Positions 31,701-37,769 of a DNA stretch of 64,000 nucleotides are shown here, in pieces (the stretch's first letter is position 1; every line of letters starts with the position of its first letter). The notes below the pieces were generated by a model. The model had not been told where the DNA came from. It worked only from the letters and a program-made list of their open reading frames with translations, and made no database searches. Source of the DNA: Bathymodiolus brooksi. Taxonomy: Eukaryota > Mollusca > Bivalvia > Mytilida > Modiolidae. The position numbers and the translations under genes are program-made. The stretch spans positions 76,141,668 through 76,205,667 of the forward strand of contig OY804576.1 in the NCBI GenBank assembly GCA_963680875.1, in the 5' to 3' direction.

Positions 31701-34142
31701 CTATGAAATTGGTATTTGTTGCTTCTTCGCTAAGCACGCAGCATTAAGGAGAAAGAGCAAAGACTGGTTGGCTCAGAATCAGAATAATGTGTCCGAGTGG
31801 AGCGGACTGTTGTTTCAGTGAGCTAGCACTATAAAAATCCAATTCAGTGTATTGGTCTAGTACAAAGAGGATCTCATCATCATCTCATTGAAAATTAACT
31901 TGTTCTCGCCATGATATAGCTGAAAAATTGCTGAGTTGGGGTTAAACCACAATCACTCACTCACTCAATAACACTGGTAATAGGCCAGACCAGTCAAATA
32001 CATTCTGATTCTACATAAAACAAAACTACCGTTAAATTATTTCAAGTTAGCACAGACTTAATGTTGGTTGCTAAGAAGATACAACAAACATCTTATTTTA
32101 ATGAAAAATGTGTTCGATTATAGTATCCTTCAGCGTAATTATACCCCTGTTCCACCGGAGGGGGGGTATACTGTTTTACCTCTGTCCGTCTGTCCAAAAT
32201 ATTTGTTGGCACATTTTTCTCAGCAACTATTGATGGCAGAAATCTGATATTTGGTCACAAGCTTCATAAAGGTACCCCATATCGTGGGAAGCATTTTTGG
32301 ACCCATCAGATTCCTACTTCCTGTTTGCCGACTTAGTTGATTTGTATACACATTGAACATATATATGCTCATTTTTCGTCGCATTTTTCTCAGCAACTAT
32401 TGATGGCAGAAATCTAATATTTGGTCACAATCTTCATATTGGTACGCAATATTGTGGGAAGTGTTTTTGAAACCTGTCAGATTCCTACTTCATTTTTGCC
32501 GACTTTGTTGGTTTTTATACACATTGAACATATATGCGGGGGTATCATAAGTCAGCATTAGCTCACAGTTCATCTTGTTTATCCTGTATAGCTCAAATTA
32601 TCTTGTATTTCGTAGAAAAATAATCTTTCCCTTTAATTGCGACACAATCTGGTATGACGATATTAAATATTTATTTATATTTGAAATTTATAGTTCCAAA
32701 ATAATGTGATTATAATTAAAACTAAGGTCAATCTCCCTCAAGTATAGGTGACCTTAGCTGATTTTAGGCTATACTGTTAGGGCCCTTTGGTTTACTTGCT
32801 CCCAAAGACTTTTGAATTATTTGGCGGCCTGTCGTGGCCGTGATTTACAACTACCTATGCAATCAGTGTCTATCAACACTGATGTTGTGAGTTTGTATCT
32901 CGATCAAGGCGAGGTGTACAACATTATGTGATAAAGTTTGTAGTAACTTGCGGCAGGTTGGTGGTTTTCTCCGGGTCCTCCAGTTTCCTCCACCAATAAA
33001 ACTGACCGCCACGATATAACTGGAATATTGTTGAAAGTGGTGTTAAACACCATAAAATGAAACCAAGCCAATCTTTTGACTATGGGCTTACCTGATGGAA
33101 GGTTAGAAACATGTCTTGTGTACTAAATTAGATTTTTATTAGTAAACTTTTTTTTCTGAAATCTACAATTATTTAACAAAAATGTTGATTGGGTAATATT
33201 GTTTGTATTTTTTTAGCAGCTGCACCTCTTGATTTAGCAAAGCTGGAAGAAGAAGGAATGTTAAGCTTAAACCTTTCAAGTCCAATGAACAACGGTGATT
33301 CCAGTCAGAATTCTACCTCATGTTATAGCCAGAGCAACTCAAACTCATCATTTCAAGATCTCAGCAATCCATCAATGTCACTTAATAGTTCAATCCCTAA
33401 TACAATACCAGCTATTCTTATTCCCAGTGGATCACGGGATATGCAGGTTCCTTCTACAATATTTGGTACGCCATTACCGGCAAATGATATCATGCCACAA
33501 AATGCAACAGGGATTTCGCTGAACAACATGGCAATCTCACAAACAGACATTCCAATAACACAACCTTTAAATTCTCAAGGCAACTTCCAGTTGCTTAACG
33601 AAGCTGCTACTGGCATAACAGCGGGAACATCAGATCTGTCTCAACAACAAACCAATAGTATTGGTTCATCAAATCATGCACAAATTCAAGAGATTTTAAA
33701 GCTCTTGGCAGAAACGGGACATTTGCAACAACTTTGTTTAGTTCCTCAATTAAATGAAGAAGTACCGCTATATGACCCTCATGATATAAGGATAGAGGAT
33801 CTTGCAGAATTTGATCAGAATGACGTGGAAGTCGATTGTGGTGACGTAAGTAGCTCTACAGAGATAAAAGACAGTTGTGAAAAATGTGAAGAAGATATCG
33901 ACAAATCTGAAAAAAAGAAAACCGAGAAAGGACTCACAACTACCAAAATTTTATCGAATGGTTCATCTGAGAAAGAGCTCAAATCTGACAACAAAATAAA
34001 AAAATGTTCATCTGAAAAAGAAATCCAATCTGACAATAAAATTACAAAAGACTCGGAGAGTACAGACAAGAAATGTGAGGAGGCTGTGTTACAGTCTGAT
34101 GTTGTTACATCTAATGTTGACAATAACGTAGAGGAAGGTTAA
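7740..34142 (+). CDS. Rel: Rel/NF-kappaB family transcription factor, 13 coding exons
   Basis: Coding exons (my reconstruction): 7740-7742, 9267-9294, 10605-10670, 11479-11735, 12379-12527, 15423-15544, 20703-20837, 23148-23261, 26390-26466, 27262-27391, 28650-28730, 31509-31586, 33217-34142. All introns are GT/AG, mostly with GTAAGT-type donors; every phase joins correctly and the product is 721 residues. It starts [11 protein letters not shown], which resembles the M-D-E-L-F start of vertebrate RelA. The order is a spacer of about 90 residues, the RHD DNA-binding domain, the IPT dimerisation domain, basic NLS-like segments and a long tail. Rel proteins bind kappaB DNA as dimers in the nucleus after release from IkappaB. 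There are no ankyrin repeats before the stop, so this is a Dorsal/RelA/c-Rel-type (class II) member, not p105/p100/Relish. Expression was not assessed. Confidence 0.9.
7743..8575 (+). other. Rel intron 1, 5' half
   Basis: AT-rich, with no repeat or exon recognised. Confidence 0.4.
8577..8642 (-). mobile_element. SINE family B, tail fragment
   Basis: Complement of the family B tail (gtggttatggtgttttactc, caatatttcagttatatcat) directly abutting a family A SINE at 8643. Confidence 0.65.
8643..9020 (+). mobile_element. SINE family A (full-length)
   Basis: tRNA-like head with A-box-like 'taatggttagcgtacttgcc' and B-box-like 'gtgggtttgagcccc'; body 'ggtatttgttgcttctccgc'; tail 'gatatagctgaaaaattgct' and 'ggcattaaacaacaatcact', ending in CACT repeats. 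Lies in Rel intron 1. Confidence 0.85.
9267..10670 (+). CDS. Rel: Rel exons 2 and 3: short N-terminal exons
   Basis: Exon 2 (9267-9294, 28 nt, tttcag acceptor, GTAAGT donor) encodes DGEELFRGL. Exon 3 (10605-10670, 66 nt, ttatag acceptor, GTTAGT donor) encodes [20 protein letters not shown]. Both end in phase 1 and join in frame to exon 4. These residues precede the Rel homology domain; no motif is recognised beyond the acidic/hydrophobic start. Confidence 0.7.
9306..9795 (+). repeat. Minisatellite, about 32-bp unit
   Basis: About 15 imperfect units of the type 'ggtcaagtgagcagtatttc attgttgttta', with t/c and length variation. It starts only about 10 bp after the exon 2 donor (9295), so the first copies lie in the 5' end of Rel intron 2. 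Confidence 0.9.
9850..9885 (+). mobile_element. Tc1-like terminal inverted repeat remnant
   Basis: 'acagtatgtggccaaaagta ttgccacatg' resembles the CAGTGTGTGGCCAAAAGTATT end of Tc1 elements. The matching second end was not found, so it is probably a solo end. Confidence 0.4.
10310..10428 (+). mobile_element. SINE family B, 3' half
   Basis: Starts at 'gtttgtcagttgttttcccg' and ends with 'gatatagctgaaatattg'-type tail and 'ggcgttaaacaccataaacc'. The head is missing. Confidence 0.7.
11012..11372 (+). mobile_element. SINE family A (full-length)
   Basis: Head 'ctgcatcggtggtgtaatgg' with B-box-like 'gtgggttcgagccccg'; tail 'gatatagctgaaaaattgct', 'ggcgctaaacaacaatcact'. Located in Rel intron 3, about 100 bp before exon 4. 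The open frame at 10948-11232 is this SINE. Confidence 0.85.
11479..20837 (+). CDS. Rel: Rel exons 4-7: N-terminal Rel homology (DNA-binding) domain
   Basis: Exon 4 (11479-11735) ends with the domain start: [18 protein letters not shown] aligns with the family pattern (YLxIxEQPKxRGxRFRYxCEG), the base-contacting recognition loop. Exon 5 (12379-12527) carries KVKIRIHAI and [15 protein letters not shown], matching HPHxLVGxxCxDGxY. Exon 6 (15423-15544) is the helical insert region ([20 protein letters not shown]). Exon 7 (20703-20837) gives [20 protein letters not shown], matching the LNVVRLCFQVxxxD strand. Arg, Arg, Tyr and Glu of the recognition loop are kept; the usual Cys is Ser and the following Gly is Leu. 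The CQNLGI-like segment of vertebrate members is shortened. Confidence 0.85.
11736..12378 (+). other. Rel intron 4
   Basis: Short AT-rich intron with no recognised repeat. Confidence 0.5.
12680..13285 (+). repeat. Dispersed repeat, GACGGGCGTATCATG family
   Basis: Bounded by 'acgcccgtctttaagacggg' on the left and 'gacgacgggcgtatcatgcg' on the right. It contains three tandem sub-units of about 170 bp sharing 'gagaaccccttggccaat' and 'ggtctgtatactttttggtg'. Located in Rel intron 5, non-coding. Confidence 0.7.
13632..13762. mobile_element. Small MITE with inverted ends
   Basis: 'ctaacccacttgcccgaagg' at the left is complementary to 'ctttcgggtaagtaggttga' at the right, about 130 bp apart. No coding capacity. 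Confidence 0.5.
13768..14465. mobile_element. Non-autonomous DNA element with TGCCAACC ends
   Basis: The left end 'acatacatgccaacctt' with 'cgatttacgcggta' pairs with the right end complement 'acatatatgccaaccctcg' with 'taaaagcggtagg'. It contains a poly-G tract (14391-14404) and poly-C tract next to the right end. No transposase remains. Confidence 0.5.
14508..15367. mobile_element. piggyBac-like non-autonomous element flanked by TTAA
   Basis: TTAA at 14508-14511 is followed by AGGAAAGCTCCATGG, and the right end is AATGGAGTTTTCC followed by TTAA at 15364-15367, so the ends are inverted and the target duplication is TTAA as in piggyBac. Sub-terminal TGACGTCAC sites occur on both sides. The insertion site is the GTTAAAC of the family A SINE tail. 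Confidence 0.6.
15545..16975 (+). other. Rel intron 6, 5' part
   Basis: AT-rich. The only notable content is a short zinc-finger-like open frame at 16011-16301, annotated separately. Confidence 0.4.
16011..16301 (+). pseudogene. TTF-type zinc-finger-like fragment, probably transposon-derived
   Basis: The frame reads [20 protein letters not shown] and then a Lys-rich segment with a single His. The C-x2-C followed by Phe/Lys text resembles the TTF-type zinc finger found at the N-terminus of hAT-derived proteins such as ZNF862 relatives. No downstream transposase follows, so it is likely a fragment. The resemblance is weak. Confidence 0.35.
16972..17222 (+). mobile_element. SINE family C (full-length)
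   Basis: Distinct head 'ggggcctgggtggctcaatg agttagg' with B-box-like 'gtgtgttcgcgcccgac', but the 3' tail 'atatagctgaaatattgttg' and 'gtggcgttaaacaccaaaaa' is that of family B. Located in Rel intron 6. Confidence 0.8.
17406..19062 (+). pseudogene. Broken multi-copy transposon-type gene nested in Rel intron 6
   Basis: Four successive open pieces (17406-17924, 17986-18345, 18402-18656, 18649-18945) shift frame relative to one another but read as one protein. The first has two copies of a W-x2-C-x2-C unit ([31 protein letters not shown]) and [10 protein letters not shown]. Later pieces carry [18 protein letters not shown] and [21 protein letters not shown] recall this layout from multi-copy uncharacterised proteins of cnidarians, molluscs and fish that look transposon-derived; no enzymatic motif is visible. 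Three or more frame breaks indicate a pseudogene. Confidence 0.6.
19063..19960 (+). other. Rel intron 6, 3' part
   Basis: AT-rich, with no recognised repeat or exon. Confidence 0.4.
19966..20065 (-). mobile_element. SINE family B, 3' fragment
   Basis: 'tggggttatggtgtttaatg' and 'caacaatattttagttatat' match the complement of the family B tail; it stops at 'actagcgccctgtcgcaata'. Confidence 0.65.
20085..20252 (-). mobile_element. SINE family D, tRNA-like head
   Basis: On the minus strand: 'gtggtcgagtggtctagggc' (A-box-like) and 'gtgagttcaaatcccgtcga' (B-box-like), then a body containing 'taattctaacactgtttgg'. The body text recurs in direct orientation at 20556-20612, suggesting another partial copy. 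It is not a functional tRNA: the acceptor stem does not close. Confidence 0.55.
20556..20612 (+). repeat. Direct repeat of the 20093-20147 segment
   Basis: 'ctgaaaattaaaccaaacag' to 'agagctgtcaaattt' is repeated almost exactly about 460 bp downstream of its first occurrence. It is probably the shared 3' part of two SINE D copies. Confidence 0.6.
21075..21215 (-). mobile_element. SINE family B, 3' half
   Basis: 'gggtttatggtgtttaacac' and 'atatcatggcggtcagtttt' match the complement of the family B tail. Located in Rel intron 7. Confidence 0.7.
21553..22690. mobile_element. DNA element with about 100-bp terminal inverted repeats
   Basis: Left arm: 'ggaataggttgctatctggt' then 'gcatacaggctgtcagaatt' and 'gttgccaatattcgatgttt' (to 21660). 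The right arm (22518-22685) is its reverse complement, with an insertion of about 50 bp containing 'ttcacctcgcctgcggctca'. The 860-bp centre has a short open frame at 21732-21998 with no recognised domain. Located in Rel intron 7. Confidence 0.7.
22698..22818 (-). mobile_element. SINE family B, 5' half
   Basis: 'cataaacagggtccgaactc' and 'aaatccaactaccatagaat' complement the family B head. It abuts the inverted-repeat element at its left. Confidence 0.7.
23148..27391 (+). CDS. Rel: Rel exons 8-10: IPT/dimerisation domain
   Basis: Exon 8 (23148-23261) has [17 protein letters not shown] and [12 protein letters not shown], aligning with LKICRxxxxSGSxxGGxEIxLLCDKVQK. Exon 9 (26390-26466) has [13 protein letters not shown], aligning with DIEVxFxxxxW. 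Exon 10 (27262-27391) has [20 protein letters not shown] (compare VFKTPPYxDPxIxxPVxVxxQL) and ends [19 protein letters not shown]. The PKA-type RRPS motif found in this last strand of RelA, c-Rel and Dorsal is not present. The donor of exon 8 heads the 64-bp tandem array described separately. Confidence 0.88.
23262..24933 (+). repeat. 26-copy, 64-bp tandem array duplicating the Rel exon 8 end and its splice donor
   Basis: Each unit runs GTAAGTGTATCAGCTAATGA, then TTCACACTATATTATCTTAA, then CAG followed by CAGACTCTTATTCTCCTCATG. It is a slightly diverged copy of the last 53 nt of exon 8 plus the first 11 nt of intron 8. Every unit thus carries a CTAAT branch-point-like motif, an AG acceptor, a 21-nt potential micro-exon and a GTAAGT donor. 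Micro-exon differences are TCT/TCC (silent) and CAT/CAG (His/Gln). One copy near 24645 has 'aacaacag' instead of 'aacagcag', and one near 24805 has an 8-bp duplication. The last copy shares 'atcctgacag' with the true exon. Confidence 0.95.
25203..25645 (+). repeat. Minisatellite, 54-bp unit
   Basis: About eight units containing 'ctacctatttttcccgtggc', 'aattgaaatagtcacccat' and 'ttgcccatcccagtg'. As 54 is a multiple of three, both strands are open (about 150 codons each); these frames are periodic artefacts. Located in Rel intron 8. Confidence 0.92.
25930..26200 (-). mobile_element. SINE family C
   Basis: The + strand shows the tail complement 'ggtgttttaacgccactttc' first and the head complement 'ctaactcattgagccaccag ggccc' last. 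Almost full length. The open frame at 25896-26168 lies within it. Confidence 0.8.
26838..26995. mobile_element. Foldback (hairpin) element
   Basis: 'aagaattgaatgcattcttt' through 'catgaagcgc' is complementary to 'gcgcttcattgaaaatgtac' through 'gaatgcattcaattctt', giving arms of about 75 bp with almost no loop. Located in Rel intron 9. Confidence 0.8.
27685..27935 (-). mobile_element. SINE family B
   Basis: Nearly full-length minus-strand copy, from 'tggttgatttatggtgttta' to the head complement 'aattcaactactatgtgagc'. Located in Rel intron 10. Confidence 0.75.
28238..28562 (+). repeat. Minisatellite, 41-bp unit
   Basis: About eight units of 'cagtaaacattaatataata' followed by 'ccattgacattttatgattg t'. 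It ends about 90 bp before Rel exon 11. Confidence 0.9.
28650..31586 (+). CDS. Rel: Rel exons 11 and 12: nuclear localisation region
   Basis: Exon 11 (28650-28730, 81 nt) encodes [17 protein letters not shown], where KRKK follows the IPT domain just as the NLS of RelA/c-Rel (KRKR) does. Exon 12 (31509-31586, 78 nt) encodes a second basic block, [13 protein letters not shown]. Both exons are phase 1 to phase 1 and divisible by three, so either can be skipped without a frameshift. Exon 12 lies between long inverted repeats. Confidence 0.75.
28753..29092 (+). mobile_element. SINE family A
   Basis: Head 'gcatggatggtgtaatggat' with B-box-like 'tgggttcaaatcccggtcgg', tail 'catgatatagctgaaaaatg'. 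It stops where the 45-bp minisatellite begins. Located in Rel intron 11. Confidence 0.8.
29112..30655 (+). repeat. Minisatellite, 45-bp unit, about 34 copies
   Basis: Unit 'gattgactgacaaacaaatt' + 'actgcttccacacttgtttt' + 'gtaag'. Two variants (tttcta...gtaaagattaact and cttcca...gtaaggattgact) alternate irregularly, a hint of 90-bp or larger higher-order units. The 15-codon period leaves minus-strand frames of 420 and 141 codons open; these are not genes. Confidence 0.95.
30822..31000 (-). mobile_element. SINE family B, 3' part
   Basis: 'ggttgattggtttatggtgt', 'atatcgtggtggtcagtttt' and 'gagtacacctccccatgaac' match the complement of the family B tail and body; the head is missing. Confidence 0.75.
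31083..31450 (-). repeat. Dispersed repeat, left arm of an inverted pair flanking Rel exon 12
   Basis: Two sub-units of about 180 bp share 'gtgaccaaatatcagatttc' and 'tgccatcaatagttgctgag'. The reverse complement of this segment is found at 32140-32578, on the other side of exon 12 (31509-31586). Confidence 0.85.
31618..31970 (+). mobile_element. SINE family A
   Basis: Head 'actgcatcggtggcgtaata', B-box-like 'gtgggttcgagtaccgatcg', tail 'gatatagctgaaaaattgct' and CACT repeats. It starts 32 bp after the exon 12 donor. Confidence 0.82.
32140..32578 (+). repeat. Dispersed repeat, right arm of the inverted pair flanking Rel exon 12
   Basis: Starts 'ttatacccctgttccaccgg' and holds two sub-units with 'ctcagcaactattgatggca' and 'gaaatctgatatttggtcac'. 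It is complementary to 31083-31450 over about 360 bp. Confidence 0.85.
32823..33060 (+). mobile_element. SINE family B
   Basis: 'cggcctgtcgtggccgtgat' head (hairpin partly deleted), 'gttgtgagtttgtatctcga', tail 'gccacgatataactggaata' and 'ggtgttaaacaccataaaat'. Located in Rel intron 12. Confidence 0.75.
33217..34142 (+). CDS. Rel: Rel exon 13: C-terminal tail and stop
   Basis: The tail of about 308 residues begins [20 protein letters not shown]. Its first half is rich in Ser, Asn and Gln, as is common in activation regions. The middle has [20 protein letters not shown] and the acidic [20 protein letters not shown], plausible activation motifs. The end is Lys/Glu/Ser-rich with two near-copies of [14 protein letters not shown]. 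The stop is TAA at 34140-34142. No ankyrin repeats or death domain are seen. The acceptor is a tandem NAGNAG (tagcag), so one Ala may be variably included. Confidence 0.8.
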
Positions 34143-36117
34143 ATGTTTCATCATCATTCATCGTATAAATATCATTCCATCTTCATTTTTATATTCCATA
34201 TCTTTTGTCATCACTGGCATATGCATATGACATGAACTGTTTAGGTTATTATAATAATGCTCTTTCACAAAAAGTCCCCCCCCCCTAAATATCATTCCAT
34301 ATCTTTTGTCATAACTGGCATATATGCTAATGACCTGAACTGTTTAGGTTATTATAATAATGCTCTTTCACAAAAAGTCCCCCACCTAGATATCATTCCA
34401 TCTTCATTTTTATATTCCATGTCTTATGTCCTCTTCACTGACATATGACCTGCATTGTATAGGGTATTAAAATAATAACCTTTCACAAAAAGCCCCCCCC
34501 TTTTCTAAAAAAATTAATCTAAAAATGATTAGTGATCTTTTTTTATTTACAAAGGTTACATGTAACCTGAAAGTTTTGTCCCTTTTGTGCCTCAAGTACT
34601 ATTTTCTACTTTCAGTAGTAATAATGACCTTTTACAAACCCCCCCCCCCCCCCCCAAAAAAAATAAACCCAACTAAAAATCTAAAAACAGTGATCTTATT
34701 CATTTATAAAAGTTACATTTTACCTAAAAGTGTTTGTAGTCCTTCTTGAGTCGCAAGTACTTTTTCCTGATTTATAAGTAGGTGTGAAGTATGTTTACTG
34801 CATATATATGTATAAGTATATAGTTTTTATTCTGTTTATATAAAGGGATACATATTAACTTGAAGTATATATATGAAGCATCAGGCCACACTTAATGGGC
34901 TACCAAAGGGTTCAACACACAAATGTTAAAAAATACATCCATTTATAAAACATTCAGTCAAAGCAATCTAGATGTAGGTATAATGTCTTCAAATGACCTC
35001 CATTTTTCTCCTCCTCATACAAATATTTAAAGACACTGCATATATTGTTAAATAATTGTATTTTGTATGTGTGTGTTCAGGTTGAAAAGATAATAAGTTT
35101 TCTATATAAAAAAAATGTAAAATTTTATTAATGAATTTTGTGCCATACATATCAGTAAAATGATGAAATATCATAAATAATTCTAGACATGTAATAACTG
35201 AATCAGAATGTGCACTGAAATAGCTAAACCAATTAAAACGTAGATATCAAATTTAGTTTCTGGAATAACCTTCATCAGGTACGCTCAAAGTGGAAATGTT
35301 GGAAAGCCGAATAATCTGTCCAAATCTTCACTAATGTAAATAATAGGAGTCCTACATGTATATTTAGGGACGTCATGATTCGCATTCGCTGAACAAGTTG
35401 TTAAGAAAGGACATATTTGTTCATGAATTAGCTTCTGTTCCCTTACACTTAATGTAATTATATATTCTGTAAATACACGTATTAGTTGTCTTGATGCTTG
35501 AGGTCTTGTCAAGGACACTTGAGGTCATGTCAGGGTCACTTGAGGTCATATCAAACAAATGCCATTGTTTTGAGTGTTGCTAATCAATTATGATGCCTAT
35601 GCCTATTAATATTTTAACCTTTGAGCAGAATCTGTATTTATTTTATATGTACATTGTATGATGAACTTTTATTGATATTTTCTGCTATGGTTGATACCGG
35701 TATATTTTGTTTATTTTTGGTACATGTACATGTATATTATTTGTTAAATTTGAACCAGATGCTAGATAATAAATATAATTACACATTATATAAAAAATAC
35801 TTTGTTTTGATTGGTCCATTACAGGTGTATTTAAAGCAAATTTCACGATTATCTAGTGAATTTGCAACGATTTTGGTGCCTCTGGGGTATTTGCCAATAA
35901 ATTTGCCATTTTTACCCTCTGCAGGGGGGGTATTTGCATTTTTGTATTCACCTTTTTTTACCCTCGTGTGTTCCTTCGCACTCAATTTTGATGACGTCAC
36001 CCGTTCCTGTTGCATTCTCATAAAAAAAAATATGCTTCCAGATGAAAATGATGGTGTTTCATGTCCATGAAACTCCTTTCCTTGTAAACGCATACGTCAA
36101 GGTACAAATGTATATTC
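34143..36117 (+). other. Rel 3' UTR and downstream flank
   Basis: Contains three to four degenerate units of about 120-130 bp (catatcttttgtcatcactgg, ctctttcacaaaaagtcccc) with poly-C tracts at 34276-34286, 34492-34500 and 34640-34655. Candidate AATAAA poly(A) signals are at 34662-34667 and 35768-35773; neither can be assigned with certainty. A retroelement fragment lies at 35257-35520. Confidence 0.45.
35257..35520 (-). mobile_element. Retroelement fragment with partial hammerhead-like motif (copy 1)
   Basis: On the minus strand it encodes a short remnant (TPIIYISEDLDRLFGFPTF) followed by GAGCGTACCTGATGAAGGTT and ATTCCAGAAAC, then diverges. The same order (a LLGFPIF remnant, then GCGTACCTGATGAAGG) occurs at 48667-48780. 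This copy ends inside the motif, so it lacks the cleavage-site half. Confidence 0.5.
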
Positions 36118-36270
36118 GGTGTAATTAAACAGATATACAAATGTATTACGGTCGTGTGAGGTATTTGCAAAAAATTCCAGTCTTGAGACATAATTTGACC
36201 GTCTCTCGACTGGTATTTTTCGCATATACCCCGCCCGACCGTGATATATCTGTTCAATATTACACAATGT
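36118..36270. mobile_element. Foldback (hairpin) element
   Basis: 'ggtgtaattaaacagatata' through 'ccagtcttgagac' pairs with 'gtctctcgactggtattttt' through 'atatatctgttcaatattac'. The arms are about 70 bp. Confidence 0.75.
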
Positions 36271-36281
36271 GTACAATAATT

Positions 36282-37162
36282 ATTAGCTCAACTGGCCAAA
36301 AGACTATGTGAGCTATTGTCATCACTTGGCATCAGTCGTCCATCTGTAAATTTTAATAAAAAATCTTCTTCTCTGAAACCATTGAACCAATTTGAACCAA
36401 ACTTGGCCACAATCATCCTCCGCGTGTCTATCTAGTTTAAAAATTGTTTCTGATGTGCCTGCCGACCAACCGACATGACTGCTGTTACTAAAAGTAGAAC
36501 ATAAGGGCAAAATCAACAACAACAAATAAAATTAAAAAATCCTGAAAAATTATGTGAAGGTGTAATTGCTTCCAAGCTTCATTGAAATGATACATTTGTG
36601 ATTACCTTTTAGAATTATGGATGATAACTTTAGCCACCATCAAACATGCCGCCACTGTTACTGAAAATAGAACATTGGAAAAAAAATGCAAAAATTATAT
36701 ACAAAAAAAATCCTGTTTAAATGCCAATTGCTACCAGACTTTAGGGAAATAATACAGTTGTGATCCTTTTTAAGTATTATGGTTAATAATTCGAACTTCC
36801 ATCAAACATGACCACCTCTGTTACTAAAAATAGAAAGTTTGACAAAAAAATTAATAACAAAATTCTGAAAAATTCTGTAAAGTGGCAATTCCTAACAAAC
36901 TTTGGGTTTGGTTGATTCCTTTTTACATTTGATGATCTAAGGCCATCAACATTGAAGGTTGATTTATATTGGATGTAATGGGAAAATAATATTAAAATCT
37001 TCTGATGTTCATTGTGATATGAAGATTCAATTTTGTACCAGTGAAGGTCCTGTGGTCTATTGGATTCAAGTCCTGGGAGATCAAAATTTAATATATGCTA
37101 CGATAGGCAATAAAATCTTTTTACCAGGTAAGCAATACAGGCTCATGTGAGCCTCTAGTTTA
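36282..37162 (+). repeat. Dispersed repeat, TCATCACTTGGC...GAGCCTCTAGTTT family (copy 1)
   Basis: Starts 'ttagctcaactggccaaaag', with 'gctattgtcatcacttggca', and ends 'ggctcatgtgagcctctagt tt'. Related copies are at 39230-39935 and about 44480-45655. It contains repeated 'aacatgaccacc'-type text but no coding frame. I associate this repeat type with bivalve genomes. Confidence 0.7.
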
Positions 37163-37164
37163 AA

Positions 37165-37420
37165 AGAGTTATGGTGTTAAATGCAGCTTTCAACAATATT
37201 TCAGCTATATTGTGTCAGTCAGTTTTATTGGTGGAGGAAACCGGATTACCCGGAGAAAACCACTGACCTGCAGCAAGTTGCTGACAAACTTTACCACATA
37301 CTGTTGCATCGAGTACACCTCGCCTGAGCAGAATTCGAAATCACAGCGCTAACAGTGATAGGCACTGATTGCATAAGTAGTTGTAAATCCAGCTACCATA
37401 TGATCATGACGGCTCCTTGA
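37165..37420 (-). mobile_element. SINE family B
   Basis: Nearly full-length minus-strand copy, from 'gttatggtgttaaatgcagc' to the head complement 'aaatccagctaccatatgat'. Confidence 0.78.
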
Positions 37421-37489
37421 TATTATAGTGAACAGCATAAGAGATTACAATACCATGGACAGACATAGAACCTGTTCCCTGTATTTCTT

Positions 37490-37645
37490 GTTGTCGTCTG
37501 CTGGCTTCTTGATTTTAGTTCAGCATAGGAAAAATCACTCAGCATTAAGGAGTAAGAACAAAGACTGGTTGACTTGGAGTCCAGATAGTGTGTCCATGTG
37601 GAGCGACATTTCTCACCTCTTGGATAAAGTAGTCCAGTAAATTAG
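37490..37645 (+). mobile_element. SINE family A, internal fragment
   Basis: 'actcagcattaaggagtaag' and 'aacaaagactggttgacttg' match the family A body; head and tail are missing. Confidence 0.55.
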
Positions 37646-37769
37646 GTGAAAAGATTTTTCTTTCTTACCCAGGCTCCTGGGTAAGACAAAGAACACAATC
37701 GTTTCCCCGCAAAATTGTTTTCCATTGCTGAGGTAAATTGTCGATTTATCTATATGCAGTATTTTAAAT

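Noticed and set aside
35621..36093. Open frames of 149 (+) and 104 (-) codons downstream of Rel
   Set aside because: They overlap each other on opposite strands, lack recognisable domains and show AT-rich composition with no splice or promoter support.
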